Below, piece by piece: positions 13,092 to 20,697 of a DNA stretch of 36,201 bases (its first letter is position 1; each line of letters starts with the position of its first letter). The notes under the pieces are model-generated. The model saw only the letters and a program-made list of their open reading frames with translations. It did not search any database and was not told the DNA's origin. The stretch lies in the IMG/VR virus record IMGVR_UViG_3300040960_002045, positions 1 to 36,201 of that record. One strand, written 5' to 3'. The stretch is from a virus. A program made the translations under genes and the position numbers.

Positions 13092-13161
13092 GGGGGAAAA
13101 CTAGATTCGACATTATCCTTCGGGATAGTGGACGTGGGTGCGAATCCCACTTTCTCCACCA
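13092..13161 (+). ncRNA. tmRNA-type tRNA-like domain lacking the mRNA-like part
   Basis: A 70-nt element. The acceptor stem GGGGGAA (or GGGGAAA from 13093) pairs 7/7 with TTTCTCC (13151-13157) and has the G3-U70 wobble that alanyl-tRNA synthetase recognises, then ACCA (13158-13161). After the stem, AGATTCGAC (13103-13111) matches the tmRNA D-loop signature GGNTTCGAC at the canonical 14-nt offset. CATTATCC/GGATAGTG (13111-13118/13123-13130) is helix P2, closed by TTCG. Then GGACG and a T-arm GTGGG-TGCGAAT-CCCAC (13134-13150), as in tmRNA 3' ends. In tmRNA, P2 leads to the tag frame and pseudoknots; here it closes on four bases. T-loop position 55 is G rather than U, and the first D-loop G is A. 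The exact 5' end is uncertain by one base. Confidence 0.75.
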
Positions 13162-13168
13162 ATTTACA

Positions 13169-13333
13169 ATGAAAGAAATAGACATAGAAGTACAACAACT
13201 CACACCCGATCAGGCTCGGGCCTGGTGTGATGCGTTGCGGGTGGACTGGCGAAACTACATTGACGAAAAAGCGTCAAAGCCGGAAACTTGGGTAAACGCC
13301 TTGCAGAGGAGGGCATGGGAATCAGAAAAGTGA
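13169..13333 (+). CDS. First late gene, 54-residue hypothetical protein
   Basis: Begins MKEIDIEVQQLTPDQARAWC and ends with a helix ALQRRAWESEK. The ATG is only 7 nt after the encoded CCA of the tRNA-like RNA, so 3' processing of that RNA would give a nearly leaderless mRNA. It overlaps the HNH gene by 19 nt. A small helical protein before the packaging genes; no family recognised. Confidence 0.6.
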   Translation: MKEIDIEVQQLTPDQARAWCDALRVDWRNYIDEKASKPETWVNALQRRAWESEK

Positions 13334-13647
13334 TGCCTCGCTTAAACCTTAAAAGCCACTCAAGGCGAAAGGGTAAACCCATCGGATATAAGGAGTCGCC
13401 CAGAACTGATGTCGAAGCAGTGTCGATTCGGTCCAGTAGCAAGTGGACTAGGCTATCGAGACAAATCCGTAGAGAGCGCCCGATCTGCGAGGAGTGCCTT
13501 AGTAAAGGTGGACCGCTAAAACCAAGTCAGGAAGTGCATCACATTGTCAAAGTTCAGAGTAATCCAAACCTAGCATTCGATCCGGCTAACCTAATGGCCC
13601 TTTGTAAAGAATGTCACTTAGAGATTGAAAACAGAGAAAATGGCTAG
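13315..13647 (+). CDS. HNH endonuclease of the packaging module
   Basis: A 110-residue protein with a basic N-terminus and a classic HNH core: CEEC, then QEVHHIVKV, then a loop with NLMALCKECH. HNH proteins of this type sit directly before terminase in many HK97-like phages and assist genome cutting with the large terminase. I use the ATG at 13315, preceded by GAGGAGG, although the spacing is very short; TTG at 13288 and ATG at 13333 are alternatives. Its stop overlaps the TerS start by 8 nt (ATGGCTAG). Confidence 0.88.
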   Translation: MGIRKVMPRLNLKSHSRRKGKPIGYKESPRTDVEAVSIRSSSKWTRLSRQIRRERPICEECLSKGGPLKPSQEVHHIVKVQSNPNLAFDPANLMALCKECHLEIENRENG

Positions 13648-14014
13648 ACCACAAAAACTTGTAACCGACTACGCTCAAATCGAGAAGCTTTCCGAGATTG
13701 GCTGTAGCGACGAAGAAATCGCCGGAGTTATTGGCGTGGGAAAGCGAACATTTGTCCGAATGAAACAGCGAGACGACGATCTGGTTTTGGCATTGGATAG
13801 AGGTAAAGCTAACTTAAACGTAAAACTTAGGCGATTTCAGATTGAGATGGCTCTGAGTGGATCGGTCCCAATGCTTATACACTTGGGTAAGACGGTTTTG
13901 GGCCAGGGCCAGCCAAAGATCGAAGAAGCAAAGGAAAACCCATTGGCACAGTTTTTGCCAAGAGCCGAAACGCTAAAGAATTTACCTAAATCTGCGGATG
14001 AGCCGAGCGACTGA
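13640..14014 (+). CDS. terS: Terminase small subunit
   Basis: A 124-residue protein beginning MARPQKLVTDYAQIEKLSEI, with a helix-turn-helix (GCSDEEIAGVIGVGKRTFVR) that would recognise the packaging site, a central oligomerisation helix, and a C-terminal tail of Pro/Glu character. The ATG at 13640 overlaps the HNH stop by 8 nt and fits the family start better than the upstream TTG. It overlaps TerL by 17 nt, as is usual. Confidence 0.85.
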   Translation: MARPQKLVTDYAQIEKLSEIGCSDEEIAGVIGVGKRTFVRMKQRDDDLVLALDRGKANLNVKLRRFQIEMALSGSVPMLIHLGKTVLGQGQPKIEEAKENPLAQFLPRAETLKNLPKSADEPSD

Positions 14015-15626
14015 ATATGCTCAATCAATTGTCTCGGGCGAAGTCCAGGCATGTAGATGGATTAAGCTAGCTGCCGAAAGGCATATGGGCGATCTGAAGC
14101 GATCAGACGTGTACTACGATCTCGATGAGGAAGATCGTCGCTGCGGATTCATCGAGAACATTTTAACGCTCGAGGATGGATCTCCTTTCCTGCTCGAGCC
14201 TTGGCAAGCTTTTATAGTCGGATCGATATACGGCTGGAAATACGATCAAGATGATCGCCGCAGATTCAGGAATGCCATGATCTTTGTTTCCCGCAAAAAC
14301 GGAAAATCCGCTTTATTGGCTGCTATTATACTGTCGTCGCTGGTACAGGATGGCCAGTGCTATTCCCAGATGTTCGCGGTTGCTTCGGATCGCGGTCAAG
14401 CTACGCTGCTTCGCGACTACGTTTCTGGCTATATAAAGCGATCTGAACACTTGTCCGAAATTCTCGATGTGCAGACTTGGCTAACCAGGAACAAACTCAC
14501 CGATACGGTGTTCAAGGCGTTGCATGCCGATCATCGTCGCCTTGATGGATTAAACCCTGCTGTAGTTGTCTTTGATGAATTACATAGCCAAGAGGGACCG
14601 GAGTTAGACGACGTCATAAACTCGTCCTTCGGATCTCAGCCAAACTACTTATATGCCAAGATCTCAACAGCCGGAGAGTTTGGCAGGGAGAAGCCAGCTA
14701 TGAAGCAAAAAGACCTGGGCGAGAAAGTTCTGGAAGGAGTAGTCGAGCTGGATGACTATTTTTATTTGAACTATACTATCGACAAGGGCGACAAGTGGGA
14801 TGACCCGAGCATATGGCCAAAGGCTAATCCGAATCTAGGCGTAAGCAAGAACCTAGATTACATGACCGCCCTAGTAGATGTGGCTAATGAGATTCCACAA
14901 AAGGTCTTGGATTTTAAGACCAAGCAGCTAGATGTATGGATAGAGGCTTTCGATCAGTGGATCGACTCGCAGCGTTGGGATGAGCTAAAGGGCGACTTTG
15001 TGTGGGAAGATTTGCAAGGATGTAAAGCGTGGCTAGGGATCGACTTGGCTCGTGTTCGCGACATATCTTCCGTAGTAGCGGTAGTTCAAACCGATCCCGA
15101 TGAACCGCTAAAGATTTGGGGAAAGCATTTCATACCAAACGACGACATTGAGAGAAGAACTAGGCATGACAAGGTTCCTTATGCCGTTTGGCGTAACCAG
15201 GGCGATATCGTGACGACTGATGGCAATACAACCGACTTTGATGCGATATTTGAAACGATAATGCAATGGAGCGATCATCTAGAGATCCAAGAGATCGCCT
15301 ATGACAGGCATTTCTCAGCCGAGCTTGTCCAGAGACTGTATAACGAATCGCTCGAGCTTGTGCCGTTTGGACAGGGTTTTATCTCTATGAATGACGCGGT
15401 TTGTGGCTTAGAAAGGCTGCTGCTTGGCAAGAAAATGCAGCATAATGGCGATCCAGTCCTTTCCTGGGCGTGTTCAAACACGATTTTGGCCACAGATCCC
15501 GCAGGAAACCGGAAAATGGACAAAAAACGCTCAAAAGAGAAGATTGACCCGATGGTAGCCCTCGGAATGGCGATTGCTAGATCGCAGGACAGCATCGAAG
15601 ACGAAGGACCGCAAATTTACGTTTAA
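13998..15626 (+). CDS. terL: Terminase large subunit
   Basis: A 542-residue DNA-packaging motor. ATPase: Walker A SRKNGKSA (98-105) and Walker B VVVFDELH (189-196) with the catalytic Glu following Asp. The C-terminal nuclease begins around GIDLARVRD (347-355) with Asp349, the first metal ligand of the RNase H-like fold. Its length and the position after HNH/TerS are those of HK97-type terminases (Terminase_1 family). It ends before a leftward terminator. Confident. Confidence 0.96.
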   Translation: MSRATEYAQSIVSGEVQACRWIKLAAERHMGDLKRSDVYYDLDEEDRRCGFIENILTLEDGSPFLLEPWQAFIVGSIYGWKYDQDDRRRFRNAMIFVSRKNGKSALLAAIILSSLVQDGQCYSQMFAVASDRGQATLLRDYVSGYIKRSEHLSEILDVQTWLTRNKLTDTVFKALHADHRRLDGLNPAVVVFDELHSQEGPELDDVINSSFGSQPNYLYAKISTAGEFGREKPAMKQKDLGEKVLEGVVELDDYFYLNYTIDKGDKWDDPSIWPKANPNLGVSKNLDYMTALVDVANEIPQKVLDFKTKQLDVWIEAFDQWIDSQRWDELKGDFVWEDLQGCKAWLGIDLARVRDISSVVAVVQTDPDEPLKIWGKHFIPNDDIERRTRHDKVPYAVWRNQGDIVTTDGNTTDFDAIFETIMQWSDHLEIQEIAYDRHFSAELVQRLYNESLELVPFGQGFISMNDAVCGLERLLLGKKMQHNGDPVLSWACSNTILATDPAGNRKMDKKRSKEKIDPMVALGMAIARSQDSIEDEGPQIYV

Positions 15627-15630
15627 ACAC

Positions 15631-15661
15631 AAAAAAACCGCCCTCCCGCTAAGGAGGACGG
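15631..15661 (-). terminator. Terminator for the leftward lysozyme unit
   Basis: CCGCCCTCC (15638-15646) pairs with GGAGGACGG (15653-15661), one mismatch, 6-nt loop; on the leftward strand it runs into a T-run (15631-15637). It ends the lysozyme transcript. In the rightward direction no T-run follows, so late readthrough may be allowed. Confidence 0.8.
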
Positions 15662-15692
15662 CCTGCATAACCAAAACCAGCCTTGATCTTGG

Positions 15693-16064
15693 CTATCTGG
15701 TCTGGTGGGTCAAGTGTTTTTTCACTTTTTGCCAGTACGGAATCGTGGATTCCTTCAGAAACCCTCGCGGCCCACCATTGTGGATGCGACTTATGTATTC
15801 TTCTCGGCTCATCCCTTCTGGCCGCTTGTGGTCTTGGGCATACCGTTCCATGTACGCCATAAAGATCTTACGGGCCTTGTCAGGATCGAACGCATCCTCG
15901 TGCGTCCAATCCTCATTGGCCCACTCAGCCGCATCCTGCACATAGGCAGAATGCATTTGTAAGAGCCCATAGGCCTTTCCTGCATCGCCTACGGCGTTTT
16001 GGTCACCGCCGCTCTCTACGGCGATTATCGCCAATATTAGGGCAATCACGAGTGAACCTCCCAA
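15693..16064 (-). CDS. SLT-type lysozyme/endolysin
   Basis: A 123-residue cell-wall hydrolase of the lysozyme-like transglycosylase fold: IIAVESGGDQNAVGD (13-27) with the catalytic Glu17, then AYGLLQMH (31-38), the GLLQ motif of SLT enzymes. A short hydrophobic N-terminal stretch (SLVIALILAIIA) may be the first domain helix or a membrane anchor. It cuts the glycan strands of peptidoglycan to release virions. It lies on the opposite strand within the structural block, with the gene at 16046 upstream. Confidence 0.85.
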   Translation of the reverse strand: MGGSLVIALILAIIAVESGGDQNAVGDAGKAYGLLQMHSAYVQDAAEWANEDWTHEDAFDPDKARKIFMAYMERYAQDHKRPEGMSREEYISRIHNGGPRGFLKESTIPYWQKVKKHLTHQTR

Positions 16065-16273
16065 CCATTGCCTATAAAAGAGCCTTCAATGTGGTTCTGG
16101 GGATCATGAAAGCCGACTATCGCGTCTGGATAATCGGCCTTTGCCAAGGCAACAGTATCGTAGAAATCTACGACGGTTTTTCTATCCTGACCAGCTAGGA
16201 CGCTGGTATCTGGATATTTATCTATTTTGTACACGACTAGACCATGCACACTTGCTTCTATTGAATAGGTCAT
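16046..16273 (-). CDS. Hypothetical protein upstream of the lysozyme
   Basis: A 75-residue protein beginning MTYSIEASVHGLVVYKIDKY, with the strand-rich pattern of a small alpha/beta domain and Trp near the end (GNGWEVHS). It overlaps the lysozyme start by 19 nt, so both come from one leftward transcript. A lysozyme inhibitor or holin-like partner would be expected in this position, but there is no membrane segment, and no family is recognised. Confidence 0.55.
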   Translation of the reverse strand: MTYSIEASVHGLVVYKIDKYPDTSVLAGQDRKTVVDFYDTVALAKADYPDAIVGFHDPQNHIEGSFIGNGWEVHS

Positions 16274-16386
16274 ACGTTTTTCAGGCTTTCACTAGTTTTG
16301 ATCATGTCAAAAACAAACTTATAAAAAACATGTAAAATATTTAGTCAATTAACCCTAAAGTCATGTAATATTACTATAGAGGCATT
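16274..16386. promoter_or_regulatory. Divergent promoter region between lysozyme and portal
   Basis: An A/T-rich spacer of 113 bp between divergent genes. Leftward, a TTGACT hexamer lies 19 bp from TATAAG, a fair sigma-70-like pair. Rightward, TAATAT and TATAGA hexamers lie near the portal start with weak -35 matches. Assignment is tentative. Confidence 0.4.
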
Positions 16387-17604
16387 ATGCGTAATCCATT
16401 CCGTAGAAAATCGAAAGACGAGCCGCAAAATAACCTATCATCGCCCGATGAGTGGCTAGTCGATGCTCTCTTTCGTGGATTGTCATCCTCGGGAGTTAAG
16501 GTGACCCCGATTACGGCTCTGGGTGTTTCAACGGTCTACGCTTGCGTAAACGTCATCTCAAAAGCGATCTCTAGTCTTCCATTATGCATTTATGAGCACA
16601 GCGAAAACGGAGACAAGGTAAAGGCCTACAATCATCCTCTTTATAACGTCCTGACACTGAACCCGTCAAAGAACATGACGACCAGCGAGGTCATGGGGGC
16701 AATTGTTAGCAATCTCATACTTCGCGGAAACTCATACTCTCTGTTGGGTCGTGACGGTCTTGGAAACGTCAGGCAGATGATGCCGATTGAGCCAAGCGAC
16801 ATGAGCTTGCAGATTCATCCTGTCACAAACGAGATAGACTACTTGGTCGATGGCAAAAAGGTTCAGCGATCTAGGATTCTTCATGTCAAGGGGCTAAGTA
16901 GCTCCGGCGTTCTCGGCTTTGATACTACTACGCTAGCTAAAGATACAATCGGCCTAGCAATTGCCCTCCAGGATGATTTGGCGAGTTTCTTTAAGAACGG
17001 GGCAAAGATGGGTAGTATATTGCTATCTGATAAAACGCTCAAGGCTGAACAGATTCAGAGACTTCGCGATGCATTCGACAGCCGCCACAAGGGAACCGAC
17101 AATACATACAAGACGGCGATCCTGACAGACGGTCTAAGACCTTTTACAGAACGCTTCAGCTACCAGGATTCTCAACTGGCCGAGCAACGCAAAATCACGA
17201 CCCAAGAAATCGCCAGAACATTTGGTGTACCTTTGTCAAAGTTGCAGATCGAGTCGGCAACGCCTAGAGCTAATGTTGAGGAATCGAATCGGGACTTTGT
17301 TACCGGAACGCTTCGCCCGATTGTAGTCTCGCTCGAGCAGGTGTTGAATTTAAACCTAATACCAGAATCGCAACGAAACCAATTCTCTATCAGCTTCAAT
17401 ATGGACGCTCTCCTTCGCGGGAATGTCGAAGCTAGATATAATGCATATCGGATCGGACGTGAATCTGGATTTCTATCTGTTAACGAGATCAGAAGAATGG
17501 AAGGACTTAACGGCATAGGCGAAAAGGGAGATACCTATTTGCAGCCGCTAAACTTCACAGAACTCGGATCAGCACCTAATCAAGAGGACATAGAAGATGA
17601 GTAA
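16387..17604 (+). CDS. Portal protein (HK97 type)
   Basis: A 405-residue portal, the dodecameric channel at one capsid vertex through which DNA enters and leaves. Family marks: TPITALGVSTVYACVNVIS near residue 41, SLPLCIYE, HPLYNVLTLNPSKNMT, RGNSYSLL, an ARTFGVPLSKL segment near residue 277, and a C-terminal NEIRRMEGL. The length is typical of Phage_portal proteins. Its stop overlaps the protease start by 8 nt (ATGAGTAA). It is the first gene of the rightward cluster after the lysozyme interruption. Confidence 0.95.
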   Translation: MRNPFRRKSKDEPQNNLSSPDEWLVDALFRGLSSSGVKVTPITALGVSTVYACVNVISKAISSLPLCIYEHSENGDKVKAYNHPLYNVLTLNPSKNMTTSEVMGAIVSNLILRGNSYSLLGRDGLGNVRQMMPIEPSDMSLQIHPVTNEIDYLVDGKKVQRSRILHVKGLSSSGVLGFDTTTLAKDTIGLAIALQDDLASFFKNGAKMGSILLSDKTLKAEQIQRLRDAFDSRHKGTDNTYKTAILTDGLRPFTERFSYQDSQLAEQRKITTQEIARTFGVPLSKLQIESATPRANVEESNRDFVTGTLRPIVVSLEQVLNLNLIPESQRNQFSISFNMDALLRGNVEARYNAYRIGRESGFLSVNEIRRMEGLNGIGEKGDTYLQPLNFTELGSAPNQEDIEDE

Positions 17605-18337
17605 GATTTATATATATGATCAAATCGGCGGAAACGGAATTGTAGCTTTAGACGTCATCAAGCAGCTATCCGATCTAGATGGAGACATCGACGTACACAT
17701 TAATTCCGGCGGCGGGTCAGTAAGCCAAGGGATTGCTATTTATAATGCTCTTAAAGAATATGAAGGCCAGGTTCACGTTTTCGTGGATGGTTTGGCAGCT
17801 AGTATTTCATCGATCATCGCAATGGCTGGCGATACCCTTACAATGGCTGAAGGATCTCTAATGATGGTTCACGAGGTTTGGACTGAGATCGCAGGAAATG
17901 CCGGAGAACTTCGCAAGGAAGCCGAAGTGTTGGAGAAGCATACCAATACTATTTTGGATATATATGAAAGCAATACGCCTTTGAGTCGCGACGAGATCAA
18001 GAAAATGCTTAAGGCTGAAACTTGGCTAACTGCTGAAGAGGCATATGAGCTAGGCATCGCCACAGACATTTCAGGAGCACTCAAGCAAGCTGCCTCTGTT
18101 AATATAAATAGCTTCATGAATGCTCCCAAGGAGCTTGAGGCAATTATCGCTCTCAACACTAAGAGTCTAGATCCAGATCCAGAACCAGAACCAGAGCCAG
18201 AAAAATCGAACTCTGATTCTGAACAACCCCGGGTCGAGGAGGAAGAGGAAAAGAATTTCACAGATAAAGAATTTGTCGCTCGTTTAGAATCTGCCAAGCA
18301 GCGTCTGGCGACACTAACCAAACTGGCCAAGCTCTAG
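17597..18337 (+). CDS. ClpP-type prohead maturation protease
   Basis: A 246-residue serine protease. NSGGGSV (36-42) is the oxyanion strand, GLAASIS (65-71) holds the nucleophile Ser69, and MMVHE (89-93) holds the His92. After the catalytic domain comes an Asp/Glu/Pro-rich linker (about 193-220), coded by near-repetitive CCAGAA triplets. A C-terminal helix (RLESAKQRLATLTKL) would act as the scaffold-like part. It trims the capsid precursor during maturation. Order after portal and before capsid is standard. Confidence 0.93.
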   Translation: MSKIYIYDQIGGNGIVALDVIKQLSDLDGDIDVHINSGGGSVSQGIAIYNALKEYEGQVHVFVDGLAASISSIIAMAGDTLTMAEGSLMMVHEVWTEIAGNAGELRKEAEVLEKHTNTILDIYESNTPLSRDEIKKMLKAETWLTAEEAYELGIATDISGALKQAASVNINSFMNAPKELEAIIALNTKSLDPDPEPEPEPEKSNSDSEQPRVEEEEEKNFTDKEFVARLESAKQRLATLTKLAKL

Positions 18338-18381
18338 CGAGCGACTCGGCCCAAAAAAACAACCCATACACAACTAAAAAA

Positions 18382-19548
18382 ATGGATAAACTAGTAAACA
18401 AGCGCGCTCAGCTAGTTGCTGAAATGCGTTCTCTCCTCGATGGTAAGGAAGGCTTGAATACGGAAGACCAAGAAAAGTTGGCTAAAATTGAGGCCGACTT
18501 TGATTCTGTTGAAAAGCAAATCCGAGCTGAAGAGAAAATTAATAAGATTGAAGACAAGTTGGCTTCTGTTATCGAAGACAGCTACAAACCCTCAATCCAA
18601 AGGGAAAATAGCGTAGACGACTACCGAGCGGCTTTTGACGAGTATGCTCGCAAAGGACTCTCTGCTCTAACTGGCGAAAAGCTGGCTGCTCTACAAGTGG
18701 GCACCGACTCCGAAGGCGGCTTCATCGTTCCTGAGTCTTTTGAGACCAAGATCGTTGAAATTCTCCAGGATGTTAACCCATTCCGCAGCGTTGCAAACGT
18801 AATCCGCACCGCTTCAGATCGGAACATTCCGGTTGAGTCCAGCATCGGTTCTTTTGCATATGTCGCAGAAGAAGGAGCCTACGGATCTTCTGATCCCGTG
18901 TTCGCTCGCGTTACTCTCGGTGCTCATAAAGCAGGTGGTATTGTCAAGGTTTCCGAAGAACTTCTACAGGATGCTTTCTTCAATCTTGAGACTTACCTAG
19001 CTAACGTGGCTGGTCGTCGTTTTGCAAACCTTGAAGAAGCTTCTTTCTGCACAGGAACTGGTAGCAGCGAGCCTCAAGGTCTGTTCAACCCAACCTACAG
19101 CAACAATGTGACCGGAGCTGTTTCGGCTACTGCCGCAATCGCTAGCGACGATCTGATCGACGTTTTTCATAGCCTCGGACGTCAGTATCGCAGCAATGCT
19201 ACATGGCTGATGAATGACGCTGCTGCAAAGCTGATCCGCAAGCTCAAAGATGCTGAAGATCAGTACCTATGGCAGCCAGGTCTGCAAGCAGGTCAGCCCG
19301 ACACGATTTTGGGTCGCCCCGTTATCGTCTCGACTCAGGCTACTGCTCCAGCGGTTGACGCAAAGAGTGTTATCTTTGGAGATATGTCTTACTACACGAT
19401 TGCTGATCGTGCTGGCGTATCTGCTCAGAAGCTTAACGAACTCTATGCAGCAAACGGCCAGGTTGGCTACAAGTTCAGCACGAGAAACGACGCGAAGGTA
19501 ATTCTGAACGAAGCCTTCACTTCTTTCACTCACGGAGCTGCTTCCTAA
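18382..19548 (+). CDS. Major capsid protein (HK97 fold)
   Basis: A 388-residue capsid. Residues 1-60 form a charged coiled coil (delta domain acting as scaffold, removed by the protease). The rest shows HK97-fold marks: LQVGTDSEGGFIVPESF, EILQDVNPFRSVANVI, a KVSEELLQDAFFNLETYLAN spine helix, then GTGSSEPQGL, then LPD-type and YTIADRAGV segments. Its leader (18351-18381) is A/C-rich with no G and no Shine-Dalgarno sequence. Confidence 0.95.
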   Translation: MDKLVNKRAQLVAEMRSLLDGKEGLNTEDQEKLAKIEADFDSVEKQIRAEEKINKIEDKLASVIEDSYKPSIQRENSVDDYRAAFDEYARKGLSALTGEKLAALQVGTDSEGGFIVPESFETKIVEILQDVNPFRSVANVIRTASDRNIPVESSIGSFAYVAEEGAYGSSDPVFARVTLGAHKAGGIVKVSEELLQDAFFNLETYLANVAGRRFANLEEASFCTGTGSSEPQGLFNPTYSNNVTGAVSATAAIASDDLIDVFHSLGRQYRSNATWLMNDAAAKLIRKLKDAEDQYLWQPGLQAGQPDTILGRPVIVSTQATAPAVDAKSVIFGDMSYYTIADRAGVSAQKLNELYAANGQVGYKFSTRNDAKVILNEAFTSFTHGAAS

Positions 19549-19550
19549 GA

Positions 19551-19718
19551 TTGCAAATTAAAGCAATAAAAAGTTTTGCTACAAAAGGCAGTGGCTATCG
19601 GGTTGGGGAGACCTACCAGGTAGCCGCTGCCACTGGCAAACAATGGGTCAAAAACGGATGGGCCGTGGAGGTTAAAACCCCGCGAGCTAAGAAGTCTAAA
19701 AACCCAGAGGTAATATAA
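19551..19718 (+). CDS. Small protein after the capsid gene (TTG start)
   Basis: A 55-residue frame that starts on TTG two bases after the capsid stop: MQIKAIKSFATKGSGYRVGE, then TYQVAAATGKQWVKNGWAVEV, then a basic tail. This is the shape of a common small phage protein: a K-ALKSF start, a GYRVGE turn and an NGWAEEV end, found after capsid genes. No ATG is available, but the sequence is clearly protein-like and in step with the module. It may be a capsid accessory or decoration protein. Confidence 0.7.
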   Translation: MQIKAIKSFATKGSGYRVGETYQVAAATGKQWVKNGWAVEVKTPRAKKSKNPEVI

Positions 19719-19795
19719 GCCTCCCCATCTCAATGGTCTAATAATTTAATCAGTGGAGACTTCACGAGTTGGGGAGGTATCTCCTCTTATATAAA

Positions 19796-20389
19796 ATGCC
19801 TATCTACTACAGCTACAAAACCACTACAGGCCCAATCAGTGAACCCATAACATTGTCAGAGGCTAAGGCCCAACTCCGCGTAGAGTCGGATTTCACCGAC
19901 GATGACACTTGGATTACTACGGCAATAACAGTAGTTCGCGAGCAGGTAGAATCATTCACAAATAGGGCTTTAATGCCCCAGAGCTTTGAATTAGCCGTAA
20001 GCGAGTTTAGCGATGAAATAGAATTACCTAAACCGCCATATAGCAGCTTGTCATCTATACAGTATTATGATCTGGACAATGTTCTTCAAACTCTTTCCAG
20101 CACCTACTACCTGGTTAATGATTATACAGAACCAGCAGTAATTGCTAAAAAAACCGATCAGACTTATCCGGAAACATACGATAGGCCCGACGCGGTTAGG
20201 ATCGCCTTCTCGTCTGGATATGCAGATGCGGCTAGCGTTCCTGCATCCATAAAACAGGCCATGCTAATGCTTTTGACCGATCTATATGACAACAGGTCGG
20301 CTAGCTCGAGCCACTTAAATACAGTCAAAATAGACTGGACCCCAGCGGTCTTAAATCTCCTATCGACCAATAAATCCATACTCTACTAA
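19796..20389 (+). CDS. Head-tail connector protein (gp6-like)
   Basis: A 197-residue protein beginning MPIYYSYKTTTGPISEPITL, then SEAKAQLRVES with an alpha-helical body and a C-terminal MLMLLTDLYDNR. The EPITLSEAKAQLRV start is the signature of the gp6/Phage_connect_1 adaptor that docks below the portal. I prefer ATG 19796 to the upstream TTG. Its TAA overlaps the next ATG (TAATG). Confidence 0.88.
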   Translation: MPIYYSYKTTTGPISEPITLSEAKAQLRVESDFTDDDTWITTAITVVREQVESFTNRALMPQSFELAVSEFSDEIELPKPPYSSLSSIQYYDLDNVLQTLSSTYYLVNDYTEPAVIAKKTDQTYPETYDRPDAVRIAFSSGYADAASVPASIKQAMLMLLTDLYDNRSASSSHLNTVKIDWTPAVLNLLSTNKSILY

Positions 20390-20697
20390 TGCTATCCTCT
20401 AGGCTCCAGGTTTATGCTAAAAGCGAATCTGTAAACAGCTATGGGGAATCCGAGCTAACTACTTCGCTATACAAATCTATCTGGGCACAAGAAATGGAAA
20501 TAAAGATGGATGAAGTGAAAGATAGCGAATCAGTAAAGAGTATGGATGCTTATAAGTTCAAGACTCGCTTTAATAGCTGGTTAGATGAGAACTATGAGAT
20601 TCAGTACGACGATGGTCGGCTAACTATAGAAAGTGTCGAACCAGCAGGCCATCAATTACGCCAGTGGCTAATAGTTAAAGCCATTAGACAACAATGA
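20389..20697 (+). CDS. Head closure protein (head-tail joining family)
   Basis: A 102-residue protein of the phage head-tail joining family (SPP1 gp16-like): RLQVYAKSESVNSYGESELT, then IWAQEMEIKMDE, then a strand pair YEIQYDDGRLTIESVE. It closes the DNA channel and joins head to tail. It shares the SVNSYGE motif with the next gene, suggesting tandem duplication. Confidence 0.8.
   Translation: MLSSRLQVYAKSESVNSYGESELTTSLYKSIWAQEMEIKMDEVKDSESVKSMDAYKFKTRFNSWLDENYEIQYDDGRLTIESVEPAGHQLRQWLIVKAIRQQ

Noticed and set aside
12821-13161. A complete tmRNA with tag
   Set aside because: The acceptor 5' strand, D-loop, P2, T-arm and CCA all lie within 70 nt and no tag frame ending in Ala-Ala can be placed. 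The upstream GCA-initiated short frames end in ANK or lack stops.
13092-13161. An attachment site carrying the 3' end of a host tmRNA
   Set aside because: Integration sites copy only the 3' part of the gene; here the matching 5' acceptor strand and D-loop are also present, and no integrase is seen.
12948-13172. Rightward frame of 74 residues across the structured RNA and the tRNA-like domain
   Set aside because: It runs through stem after stem and through the tRNA-like element; its composition is not protein-like. Treated as chance.
17869-18330. Leftward Ser-rich frame opposite the protease gene
   Set aside because: A shadow of the Asp/Glu/Pro-rich linker on the other strand.
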